From assembly GCA_963819175.1 (NCBI GenBank), contig CAWFVJ010000013.1:434001-498000 (forward strand): a stretch of DNA of 64,000 nt, given 5' to 3'. Positions 38,927 through 48,312 of the stretch are shown piece after piece. A program made the position numbers and the translations under genes. The stretch's first letter is position 1. Each line of letters begins with the position of its first letter. This DNA is from CAWBRT01 sp963819175. Lineage in GTDB: Bacteria; Acidobacteriota; Terriglobia; Terriglobales; Acidobacteriaceae. The notes beneath the pieces are model-generated. The model made no database searches, had not been told where the DNA came from, and saw only the letters and a list, made by a program, of their open reading frames with translations.

Positions 38927-41395
38927 TTGGCTCACGTGATCTCATCCCCTGAGATAGTTGGTTCTGCGAGCGAACAGCGAGACAAAATTTTCGACGCGTT
39001 TCGGCGTTGGGGCTACGTGCGGGCGGATCTGGACCCGCTCGGACATTTTGTCGGAGAAGAGCATCCGGAGCTGAACCTGGCGGGTCCGGCGGCCGACGAG
39101 GCGCGACGCATTTACTGCGGCACCGTGGGTGCGGAATTCATGCACATGCCCGACCCGGAGCGGCGGAACTGGGTGCAGCAGCGCATGGAGGCCGATCCCG
39201 AGCCGGTCGATCGCGAGCGCATCCTGACGGAGCTGATCAAGGCCGACGTTTTTGAGCAGATGTTGCAAACGCTTTATATCGGAACCAAACGTTTCTCGCT
39301 GGAGGGTGAGACCTCGCTGATTCCGTTGCTGGAGGAGGCGCTGCAAGCGGCCGTGGATCATGGCGCCGACGAATGCGTGATGGCCATGCCCCATCGTGGA
39401 CGCCTCAACGTGGTGGCGCATACCGTGGGACGGCAGGCAGTCGATATTTTCGCCGGCTTTGAAGATGTAGACCCACGCAGCACGCTCGGCGGCGGAGACG
39501 TGAAGTATCACCAGGGCGCGACCAACGTACGGGAGATCAACGGCCGTCCGGTTCGCATGCATTTGGTTTCGAACCCAAGTCATCTGGAAGCCGTGGACCC
39601 GGTTTGCCTGGGCCGTGTGCGGGCGCACCAAGTGCGCGACGGCAAAACCGGCAAGCAAAAGACATTTCCGCTCATCATGCACGGCGATGCGGCTTATGCC
39701 GGCCAAGGCGTCTGGGCCGAAACGCTCAACCTGAGTTACCTGCGCGGTTACACGGTCGGCGGCACCGTCAACATCATCGTTAATAACCTGATCGGCTTCA
39801 CGGCCAACCCCTCTGAGGCGTGCTCCACGCACTTTGCCTCCGATATGTCGAGGCGCTTGCCGATTCCGATTTTCCACGTGAACGCGGAAGACCCGGACGC
39901 GGTGGTTCGCGTCGCGCGCTGGGCGGTGGAATACCGCTATCAGTTTGCGTCCGATGTGGTGATCGACCTCATTGGCTATCGGCGGCACGGCCACAGCGAA
40001 GTCGATGACCCGACGATCACGCAACCCATCGTCTATCGCAAGATCAAGGAACATCCTCCGCTTTACGAAATCTACGCACATCGCATCGGAGTTGATGCCG
40101 CTCCGCAGGTCGAGCAGATGCGCACCATGATGCAGGACGCCAAGAAGCAGGCGCAGCAGATGAAGAAGAAGCCCCTGCTTTACACTCTGCCGAGCTATTG
40201 GGATGCCTACCAGGGAGGTCTTTACTCGCCCGCCCTGGAGGTGAAGACCGCGATCGACGCCGAGGAGATAGCTCGACTGGGGCAGAAGCTCACGCAATAT
40301 CCGCCGGACTTCCACATCCATCCCAAGGTCAAGAAGTTGCTGGAGCAGCGGCTCGAAATGGCCAAGGGCAAACTCCCAATCGACTATGGCATGGCCGAAG
40401 CACTGGCCTTCGCGTCGCTTGCCACGCAGGGGACTCCGATCCGTCTCAGCGGCCAGGACAGTCGTCGTGGCACCTTCAATCATCGCCACTCGTGCCTGAT
40501 CGACGTGGAAGACGAGCACGAATACGTTCCGCTCTGTCATCTCTCAGCGGAGCAGGCGCGGGTGGAGATTTATAACTCCGAGCTTTCCGAGGCTGCTGTG
40601 CTGGGGTTTGAATACGGGTACAGCCGCGACTATCCCGAGGCGCTGGTGATGTGGGAGGCGCAATTCGGCGATTTCGCCAATGGCGCGCAAATCATCATCG
40701 ACCAGTTCATCAGCGCCGGAGAAGAAAAGTGGGGCCTGCTCACCGGGTTGGTCATGCTGTTGCCGCACGGTTATGAAGGCCAGGGACCGGAGCATTCCAG
40801 CGCCCGCATCGAGCGTTATCTGCAACTCTGCGCCCGCGACAACATGCAGGTGTGCCAGCCTTCCAGCGCGGCGCAATATTTCCATCTGCTGCGCCGCCAG
40901 GCCATGCGCGCATGGCGCAAGCCGCTGGTATGCTTCACACCCAAGAGCATGCTGCGAAATCCCGAGGCGATGAGCCCGCTCGAAGCGTTTACCGGCGGGC
41001 GCTTTGAACTGGTGATCCCGGATGAGCAGGTGCCCGATCCAAAGCGCATCCTGCTGTGCAGCGGCAAAATCGGCCACGAGTTGAAGAACGAACGCAAGCG
41101 CCGCAATGACCAGGAGACGGCCATCGTCCTGGTCGATCAGCTTTATCCTTTTCCGGAAGCTGAGATCGCGGAGTTGATGAAGCGCTACGCCCATGCCAGC
41201 GAGATCGTCTGGGTGCAGGAAGAGCCGGCGAACATGGGCGCACTTTGGTTTGTCATACCGCGCCTTCGCCGCACCATCACCAAGCATCCGGTGCGCTCGG
41301 TGAAGCGGGCGGCGGCGGCCAGTCCGGCAACCGGTTCGGCCAAGGCCCACGCCATGGAGCAGAAAACGTTGCTCACGCTAGCATTTGAGAGCTGA
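38927..41395 (+). CDS. sucA: 2-oxoglutarate dehydrogenase E1 component, short N-terminus
   Basis: Thiamine-diphosphate enzyme of the TCA cycle. Family blocks: MAMPHRGRLNVVAHTVGR, GDVKYHQGAT, LVSNPSHLEAVDPVCLGR, the TPP-site HGDAAYAGQGVWAETLNLS to NLIGFTANP, GYRRHGHSEVDDPTITQP, LSGQDSRRGTFNHRHS and LLPHGYEGQGPEHSSARIER. The 822-residue frame is intact but starts at FDAFRRWGYVRADLDPLG, so roughly the first 80 residues of E. coli SucA, which bind E2, are missing. TTG 38927 is preceded by GAGGAG at eight bases. No sucB or lpd is adjacent. Confidence 0.93.
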   Translation: MAHVISSPEIVGSASEQRDKIFDAFRRWGYVRADLDPLGHFVGEEHPELNLAGPAADEARRIYCGTVGAEFMHMPDPERRNWVQQRMEADPEPVDRERILTELIKADVFEQMLQTLYIGTKRFSLEGETSLIPLLEEALQAAVDHGADECVMAMPHRGRLNVVAHTVGRQAVDIFAGFEDVDPRSTLGGGDVKYHQGATNVREINGRPVRMHLVSNPSHLEAVDPVCLGRVRAHQVRDGKTGKQKTFPLIMHGDAAYAGQGVWAETLNLSYLRGYTVGGTVNIIVNNLIGFTANPSEACSTHFASDMSRRLPIPIFHVNAEDPDAVVRVARWAVEYRYQFASDVVIDLIGYRRHGHSEVDDPTITQPIVYRKIKEHPPLYEIYAHRIGVDAAPQVEQMRTMMQDAKKQAQQMKKKPLLYTLPSYWDAYQGGLYSPALEVKTAIDAEEIARLGQKLTQYPPDFHIHPKVKKLLEQRLEMAKGKLPIDYGMAEALAFASLATQGTPIRLSGQDSRRGTFNHRHSCLIDVEDEHEYVPLCHLSAEQARVEIYNSELSEAAVLGFEYGYSRDYPEALVMWEAQFGDFANGAQIIIDQFISAGEEKWGLLTGLVMLLPHGYEGQGPEHSSARIERYLQLCARDNMQVCQPSSAAQYFHLLRRQAMRAWRKPLVCFTPKSMLRNPEAMSPLEAFTGGRFELVIPDEQVPDPKRILLCSGKIGHELKNERKRRNDQETAIVLVDQLYPFPEAEIAELMKRYAHASEIVWVQEEPANMGALWFVIPRLRRTITKHPVRSVKRAAAASPATGSAKAHAMEQKTLLTLAFES

Positions 41396-41437
41396 GGCGC
41401 TTGCCGGGCGTGAGGCGAAGCGGGAGCCCGGCGCCGA

Positions 41438-41465
41438 AATCCTGAGCGCAGCGAAGGATCTGCAT
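41438..41465. repeat. Single family A arm
   Basis: AATCCTGAGCGCAGCGAAGG matches one arm of family A; the inverted partner is not present. Confidence 0.5.
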
Positions 41466-41629
41466 TAATCTGAACGCGGCGTCTGAGCGAGGTCGGCTAG
41501 CGTCACTGCAATCCATTCGTCGCGCCCGTTCGTACAGTTAGTGAGGCCCAGAAATAAACCGCTCTAACGAATTCTCTTTGAAACATTTTCGCTGTAAGCG
41601 AATCTGATTGTAAGTGGAGGCTGCAAGCG

Positions 41630-42601
41630 ATGGTGATCCGAAAATCTTCCGAGGTTGCGAGTTCCGAAATTACCCCGAAGTCGGTCTACCTGAACCGGCG
41701 GAACTTCATGAAGGGTTCGCTGGCCTTGGGAGCGGCGGCACTGGCCGGCCACAAACTCCACCAGGTATTCGCCCCGGAAGCGGCGCAGGCGGAGAGCAAG
41801 CTGCGGTTCCAGAAGAGCGGATACAGCACCAGCGAAAAGCTGACTCCGCTGAAGGACGTGACGCACTACAACAACTTTTACGAGTTCTCCACCGACAAAG
41901 ATGGGCCGGCACAGTTGGCAGGCTCGTTTCAGCCGCTGCCCTGGAGCGTCTCCGTCGAAGGCATGGTGCAAAAGCCGAAGACCTACGATATGGACGCGCT
42001 GCTCAAAATCGCCCCATTGGAAGAGCGCATTTACCGCCTGCGGTGTGTCGAAGGCTGGTCGATGGTGATTCCGTGGACAGGGTTTCCGTTGAGCGCGCTG
42101 ATCAAGCAGGTTGAGCCCACTTCCAAGGCGCAGTTCATCGAGTTCACCTCGGTTCTGCGGCCCAGCCAGATGCCCGGCCAAAAGCGTGCGGTGCTCGACT
42201 GGCCGTATGTCGAGGGCTTGCGGCTCGACGAGGCGATGAACCCGCTGACAATCCTTGCGGTAGGGCTTTACGGCGAGACACTGCCCAACCAGGACGGCGC
42301 GCCCATACGGCTGGTGGTTCCCTGGAAATATGGCTTCAAGAGCGCCAAGTCCATCGTCAAGATCAAGTTCGTGGACTACATGCCGAAGACCGCATGGAAC
42401 AAAGCTGCGCCCAACGAGTACGGCTTCTATTCCAACGTGAACCCGCAGGTCGATCACCCGCGATGGAGCCAGGCGAGCGAGCGCCGTCTCACCGGGTCGT
42501 TCTTCGGGAGCTTCTCAAAGCAGCCGACACTGATGTTCAACGGCTACGGAGACCAGGTGGCAAGCCTCTATGCCGGCATGGACCTGCGGAAGTGGTTCTG
42601 A
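41630..42601 (+). CDS. msrP: Protein-methionine-sulfoxide reductase catalytic subunit
   Basis: Periplasmic molybdopterin enzyme (formerly YedY) that repairs oxidised methionines in envelope proteins. A twin-arginine signal LNRRNFMKGSLALGAAALAG directs folded export. The molybdenum-ligand Cys is in YRLRCVEGWSMVIPWTGFPL; PWSVSVEGMVQKPKTYDMD and VPWKYGFKSAKSI are typical. 323 residues, intact, GGAGG upstream of ATG. Followed 33 bases later by its membrane partner msrQ. Confidence 0.95.
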   Translation: MVIRKSSEVASSEITPKSVYLNRRNFMKGSLALGAAALAGHKLHQVFAPEAAQAESKLRFQKSGYSTSEKLTPLKDVTHYNNFYEFSTDKDGPAQLAGSFQPLPWSVSVEGMVQKPKTYDMDALLKIAPLEERIYRLRCVEGWSMVIPWTGFPLSALIKQVEPTSKAQFIEFTSVLRPSQMPGQKRAVLDWPYVEGLRLDEAMNPLTILAVGLYGETLPNQDGAPIRLVVPWKYGFKSAKSIVKIKFVDYMPKTAWNKAAPNEYGFYSNVNPQVDHPRWSQASERRLTGSFFGSFSKQPTLMFNGYGDQVASLYAGMDLRKWF

Positions 42602-42634
42602 ACGCCGCCAGCACGCATCCAATAGAGGTGGTGA

Positions 42635-43330
42635 GTGTCTGAACGCAGCGCGCTGTCTACCGCTGACAATGCGACCATAGCGAAAATGCGAAACCGTATT
42701 TTGAAACCGATCGTCTTTACCCTGGCTCTCGTCCCGCTGCTTCGGCTGTTTGTGCTGGGATTGCTCGGCGAGCTGGGCGCCAACCCGATTGCAAAGATTA
42801 CCCACCAGACCGGACTCTGGACGCTGAACTTGCTGCTGGTCACGCTTGCCATCACTCCTTTCAGGCGAGTTACGGGCCAACTGTGGCTCATCCAGTACCG
42901 CCGCATGCTCGGTCTCTTCGCATTTTTCTATGCGGTGCTGCACATGCTCACCTACGTGTGGCTCGATCAGTTTTTCAATTTCCCCGCGATGTTGAAGGAC
43001 GTTGTCAAACGCCCGTTTATCACCATGGGAAGCGCCGCGTTCCTGCTACTCGTGCCACTTGCTCTAACCTCGACTCAGAGCGCCATACGGCGGCTTGGAG
43101 GACGGCGCTGGCAGCAGCTTCATCGTCTGGTCTATTGCGCCGCGATAGCGGGAGTCATTCATTTTGTCTGGCTGGTGAAGAAGGACATCCGCCAGCCGAT
43201 GATCTACGCCTTGGTGCTCGCGGCTTTGCTTGGCTACAGGGTTTTCGTAGCGGTTCTCAAGCGTTACAGTTCGCGGCAGGCTTCACGAGCGGCTTCGGTC
43301 GCGCAAGCAGAGGCGGGCGGAAGTCTCTGA
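42635..43330 (+). CDS. msrQ: Protein-methionine-sulfoxide reductase heme-binding membrane subunit
   Basis: Membrane b-type cytochrome that passes electrons from the respiratory chain to MsrP. About six hydrophobic segments; conserved heme-ligand His residues in FYAVLHMLTYVWLDQ and in QQLHRLVYCAAIAGVIHFVW, with TGLWTLNLLLVTLAITPFRR. 231 residues. GTG 42635 follows GAGGTG. Operon with msrP. Confidence 0.94.
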   Translation: MSERSALSTADNATIAKMRNRILKPIVFTLALVPLLRLFVLGLLGELGANPIAKITHQTGLWTLNLLLVTLAITPFRRVTGQLWLIQYRRMLGLFAFFYAVLHMLTYVWLDQFFNFPAMLKDVVKRPFITMGSAAFLLLVPLALTSTQSAIRRLGGRRWQQLHRLVYCAAIAGVIHFVWLVKKDIRQPMIYALVLAALLGYRVFVAVLKRYSSRQASRAASVAQAEAGGSL

Positions 43331-43499
43331 GGCACAGTTTCTCCAGCTACTCTCCTGACTGAAGCGCTCCATCTCCGTCCGCAGCAGCACACGCCCGTGC
43401 TACCGCATCCAATTTCTTAGCACCTGCCACGGGCCTCACAGAAGAGGTCACAAGCTGGCTTCTCGACGAGTTCGATAGTCAGAAGCCGGTCTTTGGCGA

Positions 43500-45128
43500 G
43501 TGCGGAGGGCTCTGTTGCTTTGTCCAGCCTGTCACGACGAGAATCCCGATAGGAGCCGGTTTTGCGGCCAGTGTGGAACACCGCTGCGCGACCTTGCGCC
43601 CGCCCGCCCGCCCTTCCCCTTGCAGGATGTGATCATCCCTCGGCGCGGGGCGAACGGCGATGCCGACCAGGCAGCCTCTCGTCCAAGGACAGTTGAACCG
43701 CTGCCGAAAGAGGTCATCGACTACGACAACGGGCTTCCGTTGCTGGCCGAGCCGGGAATGGATCGCCGTCGCCAAACTCCCGATGTGGTTCGCCAAGCCA
43801 TGCAGGCAGTCTGGGGCGCTGCTTCGATCGATGAGCCCGAAGCGCCGGCACCGACCGGACACGAAGAGTCGGCACCAGAGGATTTGTGGAACCCCGCAGT
43901 GGTGGGCGAAACTGGCCGCCAGCCGGAATCAAACGCTGATTTTGCGCGCAGTGGGGTTGAATCGTTGACTTCGCCAGCCGACGTGCCAGCTTCTTCTCCC
44001 GGCTCGACCCCACCCGACAGCGAAAAGGATTTAAGCCACTTTCTCGATTTCACGCCGGCGCATAACGTCGAGTCCGGCAGCCTTTCCGGGCCTTCTTTTC
44101 TGGGGCTGAGCGGCGACGCTGAAACCCTGGAGCCCGAGGACGAGCCGAAGGCCAGAAGATGGCCACGCTATGCCGCAGTGGTCGCCGCCATCGGCTTCAT
44201 CGCGGCGCTTGTCGTGGTGGCAAGCATGCACTGGTCATTGGTTAGTGGCGCAGCCTCTCGGGTTTATGACACCGCCTCTGGCTATGCGCGGGTTGGCGCG
44301 ACTTACATACAGCGTCTGAGGACAGGCAAGACCGACTCATCAGCCAAGAGCACCGAGCCGTCGAGCGCGAACGCCAGTCCCGCGTCCAACCCAAAGGCCG
44401 CTCCCGATATCGTCGTCGAGCAGCCTCCCACGCGTCCGGCGCAAGTGCCTGGCGGGGAAGCCAGCGCGGGAGTGCCCAAGCCAACGACGGAGCCTCCTGC
44501 TCCAGAATCGCCCGCGCCTTCCGCTGGCAACTTACCGCCAGACTCCACCACATTGAATGCTGCTGCGAAAGGCGAACGCGGCGACAGCACCGGACAGACC
44601 CAGGTGGTGGAACCCAGGCAAGCGCCCGATTCTCGAAGCCAACCCCAGGCAGTCAACCCCAAGCAGCTCGCGAACGCCAAACCCCGGCCCGCCGCGCCCA
44701 AGCCCTCTGCCCGGCAATCCTCAAAGCTGACCGCCGGACAAGCGGAGTACCAGCAGGCGCTGGCGACCAGGAATCCCGAGGTCGCAAGGGCTCTGTTATG
44801 GCGTGCTACCGCACTTGGCAATTCCGACGCGCAAGTAAGGCTTGCGGACATATACATCTACGGCCAGGGCGTGCCGCAAAACTGCGGCCAGGGATTGCTT
44901 TTGCTGCGCTCGGCGGCGCAAAAGGCAAACCCCCATGCGCAAAGCAAGCTGGGAGTGTTTTACGCGATCGGGAAGTGCGTTTCGCAAGACCGTGTCCAAG
45001 CCTATCGCTGGCTGACGCGGGCGCTCAACAACGACCAAAGCAGTGAATGGACGGAAAGAAACCTTGAAACGGTGTGGCGGCAAATGTCACCCCAAGAGCG
45101 CTCAAGAGTAGCCACCAAGACGCGTTAA
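43500..45128 (+). CDS. Zinc-ribbon, single-pass membrane protein with Sel1-like repeats
   Basis: 542 residues in clear modules: an N-terminal zinc ribbon (CPACHDENPDRSRFCGQCG), a long disordered Pro/Glu/Ser-rich region, one transmembrane helix near residues 225-242 (YAAVVAAIGFIAALVVVASM), another Pro/Ala/Ser-rich linker, and a C-terminal helical part with Sel1/TPR-like repeats (NSDAQVRLADIYIYGQGVPQ, HAQSKLGVFYAIGKCVSQD). Sel1 repeats mediate protein contacts, probably periplasmic here with the ribbon in the cytoplasm. Exact partner unknown. GTG 43500 lacks a clear ribosome site, so the start may be slightly downstream. Confidence 0.75.
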   Translation: MRRALLLCPACHDENPDRSRFCGQCGTPLRDLAPARPPFPLQDVIIPRRGANGDADQAASRPRTVEPLPKEVIDYDNGLPLLAEPGMDRRRQTPDVVRQAMQAVWGAASIDEPEAPAPTGHEESAPEDLWNPAVVGETGRQPESNADFARSGVESLTSPADVPASSPGSTPPDSEKDLSHFLDFTPAHNVESGSLSGPSFLGLSGDAETLEPEDEPKARRWPRYAAVVAAIGFIAALVVVASMHWSLVSGAASRVYDTASGYARVGATYIQRLRTGKTDSSAKSTEPSSANASPASNPKAAPDIVVEQPPTRPAQVPGGEASAGVPKPTTEPPAPESPAPSAGNLPPDSTTLNAAAKGERGDSTGQTQVVEPRQAPDSRSQPQAVNPKQLANAKPRPAAPKPSARQSSKLTAGQAEYQQALATRNPEVARALLWRATALGNSDAQVRLADIYIYGQGVPQNCGQGLLLLRSAAQKANPHAQSKLGVFYAIGKCVSQDRVQAYRWLTRALNNDQSSEWTERNLETVWRQMSPQERSRVATKTR

Positions 45129-45201
45129 GCCCGACCGCCTCGTGCGACGCCGAAGGGTGGTGTCTTCTTGCGCGTTTCTTATGGATTACGTCAAGCCCCT
45201 G

Positions 45202-45726
45202 CTAGCTCTGGCTGTGTTTATTGGAAGAACTCTGAGCGATTCGCTTCTCCAGGAATTCAACGTGGTCTTTTTCGTACTCGGCCAGCTCCCTATATAGAGT
45301 GCGTAGCCGGAAGTCGACGGTCACGCCAGCCAACTCGGCATAGAAGCTCCGGGCAGTGTTTTCAGCCGCCAGAGCAACCTGAAAAGCCCGCTCCCGCGCC
45401 CCTGGTTTAGCAGGGTCGTCGTACTCGTCGAAGAGATTGCTCGACTCCAGCCGCGGCACCTCAATCAGCTCCTGCACATCGTCTTCCGTCAGCGCGCAGG
45501 ATGCGTTGCCATAGCGCTCCAGGTAGCGCTGTTGCAGCAGCGTGCTGTGTTGGCGCTCTTCGGTCGCCATGTCCCAGAAGACACTGGCGATCTCAAGCGA
45601 CGTCACGTCGCGGAACTCGGCGAACATCTCGGCAAAGTTCTGGTAAACCTCAGCGTTGCGCTCTTCGATGAAGATGGCAACGTGCAAAGCTTCTTGCGGC
45701 GTGAGGCTGGTGAAAGCTTTCTTCAT
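45202..45726 (-). CDS. Ferritin-like di-iron protein
   Basis: 174 residues, a four-helix bundle of the ferritin/rubrerythrin superfamily. Metal-binding Glu and His are visible in AIFIEERNAEVYQNFAEMF, DMATEERQHSTLLQQ, LAAENTARSFYAELAG and ELAEYEKDHVEFLEKR. No rubredoxin domain or membrane part. Likely role in iron storage or peroxide removal, from family knowledge. A short palindrome lies 20 bases upstream of the ATG. Confidence 0.82.
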   Translation of the reverse strand: MKKAFTSLTPQEALHVAIFIEERNAEVYQNFAEMFAEFRDVTSLEIASVFWDMATEERQHSTLLQQRYLERYGNASCALTEDDVQELIEVPRLESSNLFDEYDDPAKPGARERAFQVALAAENTARSFYAELAGVTVDFRLRTLYRELAEYEKDHVEFLEKRIAQSSSNKHSQS

Positions 45727-45746
45727 AGCGTGTGCCCTTGATCGAC

Positions 45747-45766
45747 CGACACAGACCTATGTGTCG
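45747..45766 (-). promoter_or_regulatory. Palindrome upstream of the ferritin-like gene
   Basis: CGACACA (45747-45753) and TGTGTCG (45760-45766) are perfect 7-base inverted repeats with six bases between, ending 20 bases before the ATG. Spacing suits a dimeric repressor site or a small hairpin in the 5' leader. No known regulator consensus recognised. Confidence 0.35.
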
Positions 45767-46048
45767 CTTAGACGGCATCTCTGGAGGAAAAGCCGTATGT
45801 GTGAGCGAATCTTCCGGCATTCTGGCGTTGCGTGGTCCCAGATTGGAACCGGGGCAAACAATCAGCCTTTTCTAGCCGCTCTTCCCTGTCCTCTCCGGCG
45901 AACGCCCAAAAATCTATGCCAGCCGCTCATCCGATGCCGCGTCGGCTGATATAGAAACAAGTTAAGATGTAGATATAAATATACTTATTAAAATAATTCA
46001 AGCATCATCAATTTCTGCATCTTACTTGCTTTGGAATTGATCTAAAAG
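45767..46048. other. AT-rich stretch between ferritin-like and dnaK genes
   Basis: The gap 45727-46153 (427 bases) has no gene. Its right part (about 45950-46030) is strikingly AT-rich against the GC-rich surroundings and leads into the dnaK promoter; such sequence could bind nucleoid proteins or ease promoter opening. Confidence 0.5.
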
Positions 46049-46077
46049 TTGACAGTCTTTGACTCAAGTTCTATCAT
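46048..46077 (+). promoter_or_regulatory. dnaK promoter with HAIR-like operator
   Basis: TTGACA (46049-46054) and TATCAT (46072-46077) are 17 bases apart, a strong sigma-70-type promoter. In its spacer lies ACTCAAG (46062-46068), an exact right half of the HAIR element bound by HspR (CTTGAGT-N7-ACTCAAG). At the correct 7-base distance the left half is GTTGACA, sharing TTGA with the consensus. Because an hspR gene ends this cluster, repression by HspR sitting on the promoter is the natural inference. No CIRCE element is seen. Confidence 0.6.
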
Positions 46078-46153
46078 CAATTTGTTATCAGGGCAGAGTA
46101 GAGCGATTTTAGGCGATTAGACAAGACGATTTCCAGCAGGAGGCAGGTTTCCA

Positions 46154-48085
46154 ATGGCGAAGATTATAGGCATCGATCTGGGCACTACCAACTCGGTCGT
46201 GGCGGTTATGGAGGGTGGCGAGCCCAAGGTCATCGCCAATGAGGAGGGCGGCCGCACCACACCCTCGGTCGTGGGGTTTACCAAAACCGGCGAGCGACTG
46301 GTGGGCCAGGTCGCCAAGCGGCAGGCCATAACCAATCCCGAAAACACTGTTTACTCCATTAAGCGCTTCATGGGACGGCGCTTCGATGAAGTGACCGAAG
46401 AGATCAAAATGGTCCCCTACAAGGTTGTGCAGTCGGGCGACCACGTAGCCATACTGGCGCAGGGCAAGGAACACACCCCGCCGCAGATCTCGGCCATGAT
46501 TCTGCAAAAGCTGAAGAAGTCGGCTGAGGATTATCTGGGCGAGCCGGTGACGGAAGCGGTAATCACGGTTCCGGCCTATTTCAACGACGCGCAGCGCCAG
46601 GCGACGAAAGATGCCGGCAAGATCGCCGGTCTCGACGTCAAGCGAATCATCAACGAGCCGACGGCGGCTGCGCTCGCTTACGGCTTGGACAAGAAGAAGA
46701 ACGAGACCATCGCGGTCTACGACTTTGGCGGCGGCACCTTTGACATTTCGATCCTTGAGGTAGGCGAAGGGGTCGTCGAGGTGAAATCCACCAATGGCGA
46801 TACGCACTTGGGCGGCGACAATCTCGACCAGCGTCTGGTCGATTGGCTGATTGAAGAGTTCAAGAAGGACGAAGGGCTGGATCTGCGCGGCAAGGGCAAT
46901 GAGATGGCGCTGCAGCGTCTGCGCGACGCGGCTGAGCGGGCCAAGATCGAACTCTCGACCACCATGCAGACGGAAATCAATCTGCCGTTCATCACGGCCG
47001 ATGCCTCTGGTCCGAAGCATCTGGTCAAGACCCTGACGCGCGCCAAGCTGGAAGAGATGGTGCGTGACATCGTGGAGCGTTCGGTTGCGCCCTGCCGTCA
47101 GGCAATGAAGGACGCGGGCGTTACTGCCGATAAAATTGACGAGGTGGTGCTGGTTGGCGGGCAGACGCGCATGCCATTCATCCAGAACCTGGTGAAGAAC
47201 CTGTTCAACAAGGAGCCGCACAAGGGCGTCAATCCGGACGAAGTGGTTGCCGTCGGAGCGGCCATCCAGGGCGGCGTGCTCGGGGGCGAGGTTAAAGATC
47301 TGCTCCTGCTTGACGTTACTCCGCTGACGCTGGCGATTGAAACGCTGGGCGGCGTGGCGACGCCGATGATTCCGCGGAACACGACGATTCCGACCCGCAA
47401 GACGGAAACGTTCTCGACCGCGGCTGACAACCAGACCTCCGTCGAGATTCACGTCCTGCAGGGCGAGCGTCCGATGGCGGGCCAGAACCGCACCTTGGGC
47501 AAGTTCCATTTGACCGGGCTGCCGATGGCGCCGCGCGGCGTGCCGCAAATCGAGGTGACATTCGACATCGACGCCAACGGCATTCTGAACGTTACGGCCA
47601 AGGACATGGCTACCAGCAAGGATCAGAAGATCACCATCACGTCGTCTTCCGGTCTGAGCAAGGAAGAAATCGAGCGCATGGCCAAGGAAGCCGAGGCGCA
47701 CGCAGCCGAGGACAAAGGCAAGCGCGAAGAGATCGAGACCCGCAACCAGCTCGACGGCATGGTTTACCAGGTGGAAAAGATGCTGCGCGAGCACGGCGAC
47801 AAAATCTCCGGTTCGGAGCGCGGCGATGTCGAGAACGCGTTGGCCGACGCTAAGAAAGCTCTGGAGGGTGGCGAGGTGCAGGCCATGACCACGGCGCGCG
47901 AACGTCTTCAGACGGCATCGCACAAATTGGCCGAGGCCATGTACAAGGCTACGTCCGCCCCTGCCCAGCCGGCAGGCGAAGCCGGTGCGAAACCCGGCGA
48001 CGGTGCAGGCGCCGCTCCGGGTGGCCAGAAGAAGGACGAAGGCGTGATCGACGCCGAGTACGTGGATGTCGACGAAAAGAAGTGA
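46154..48085 (+). CDS. dnaK: Chaperone DnaK (Hsp70)
   Basis: 643 residues, intact. Actin-like ATPase domain with IIGIDLGTTNSVVAVMEGG, VITVPAYFNDAQRQATKDAG, AVYDFGGGTFDISILEVG and EVVLVGGQTRMPFIQ; substrate-binding domain with LLLLDVTPLTLAIETLGGV and FDIDANGILNVTAKDM; helical lid and a Gly/Ala/Pro-rich tail ending VIDAEYVDVDEKK, the typical DnaK terminus. AGGAGG lies 10 bases before ATG. It heads the dnaK-small protein-dnaJ-hspR cluster; grpE is absent here. Confidence 0.98.
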   Translation: MAKIIGIDLGTTNSVVAVMEGGEPKVIANEEGGRTTPSVVGFTKTGERLVGQVAKRQAITNPENTVYSIKRFMGRRFDEVTEEIKMVPYKVVQSGDHVAILAQGKEHTPPQISAMILQKLKKSAEDYLGEPVTEAVITVPAYFNDAQRQATKDAGKIAGLDVKRIINEPTAAALAYGLDKKKNETIAVYDFGGGTFDISILEVGEGVVEVKSTNGDTHLGGDNLDQRLVDWLIEEFKKDEGLDLRGKGNEMALQRLRDAAERAKIELSTTMQTEINLPFITADASGPKHLVKTLTRAKLEEMVRDIVERSVAPCRQAMKDAGVTADKIDEVVLVGGQTRMPFIQNLVKNLFNKEPHKGVNPDEVVAVGAAIQGGVLGGEVKDLLLLDVTPLTLAIETLGGVATPMIPRNTTIPTRKTETFSTAADNQTSVEIHVLQGERPMAGQNRTLGKFHLTGLPMAPRGVPQIEVTFDIDANGILNVTAKDMATSKDQKITITSSSGLSKEEIERMAKEAEAHAAEDKGKREEIETRNQLDGMVYQVEKMLREHGDKISGSERGDVENALADAKKALEGGEVQAMTTARERLQTASHKLAEAMYKATSAPAQPAGEAGAKPGDGAGAAPGGQKKDEGVIDAEYVDVDEKK

Positions 48086-48140
48086 CCGCGCTTGGCGGGC
48101 GTGAGCGGCGCCGTTTAGGCGCCGCGGGAGTCCGCCGCGG

Positions 48141-48224
48141 TCATCCTGAGCGAGCCCGCGCAAGCGGGCGAGTCGAAGGATCTCTCGCTGGTGCCCCATA
48201 TCTGCCGTAGTTAGCAGATGTGGG
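48141..48224. repeat. Family A arm plus family B palindrome
   Basis: TCATCCTGAGCGAGCCCGCG (with its own small hairpin GCCCGCGCAAGCGGGC) through TCGAAGGATCTC at 48141-48183, then family B at 48191-48224 (GTGCCCCATATCTGCC, GCAGATGTGGG). In the gap after dnaK. Confidence 0.6.
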
Positions 48225-48312
48225 ACCGGACAGATATGGAACCGGGCGGGGCGTGATGAGCGCCCCTTCCGCTTATTTGGAACGCTTCCAAGTAGGAAAA
48301 GAGGAAAAGGCT

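Noticed and set aside
38942..40540. Long open frame (about 532 codons) antisense to sucA
   Set aside because: By-product of GC-rich codon usage; the sense frame is an uninterrupted, motif-complete E1 protein.
45950..46153. CIRCE element upstream of dnaK
   Set aside because: No TTAGCACTC/GAGTGCTAA pair is present; the HAIR-like site and linked hspR explain the locus better.
46109..48199. Long open frame (about 696 codons) antisense to dnaK
   Set aside because: Open antisense frames are common over GC-rich dnaK genes; its translation has no recognisable domain while the sense strand encodes an intact DnaK.
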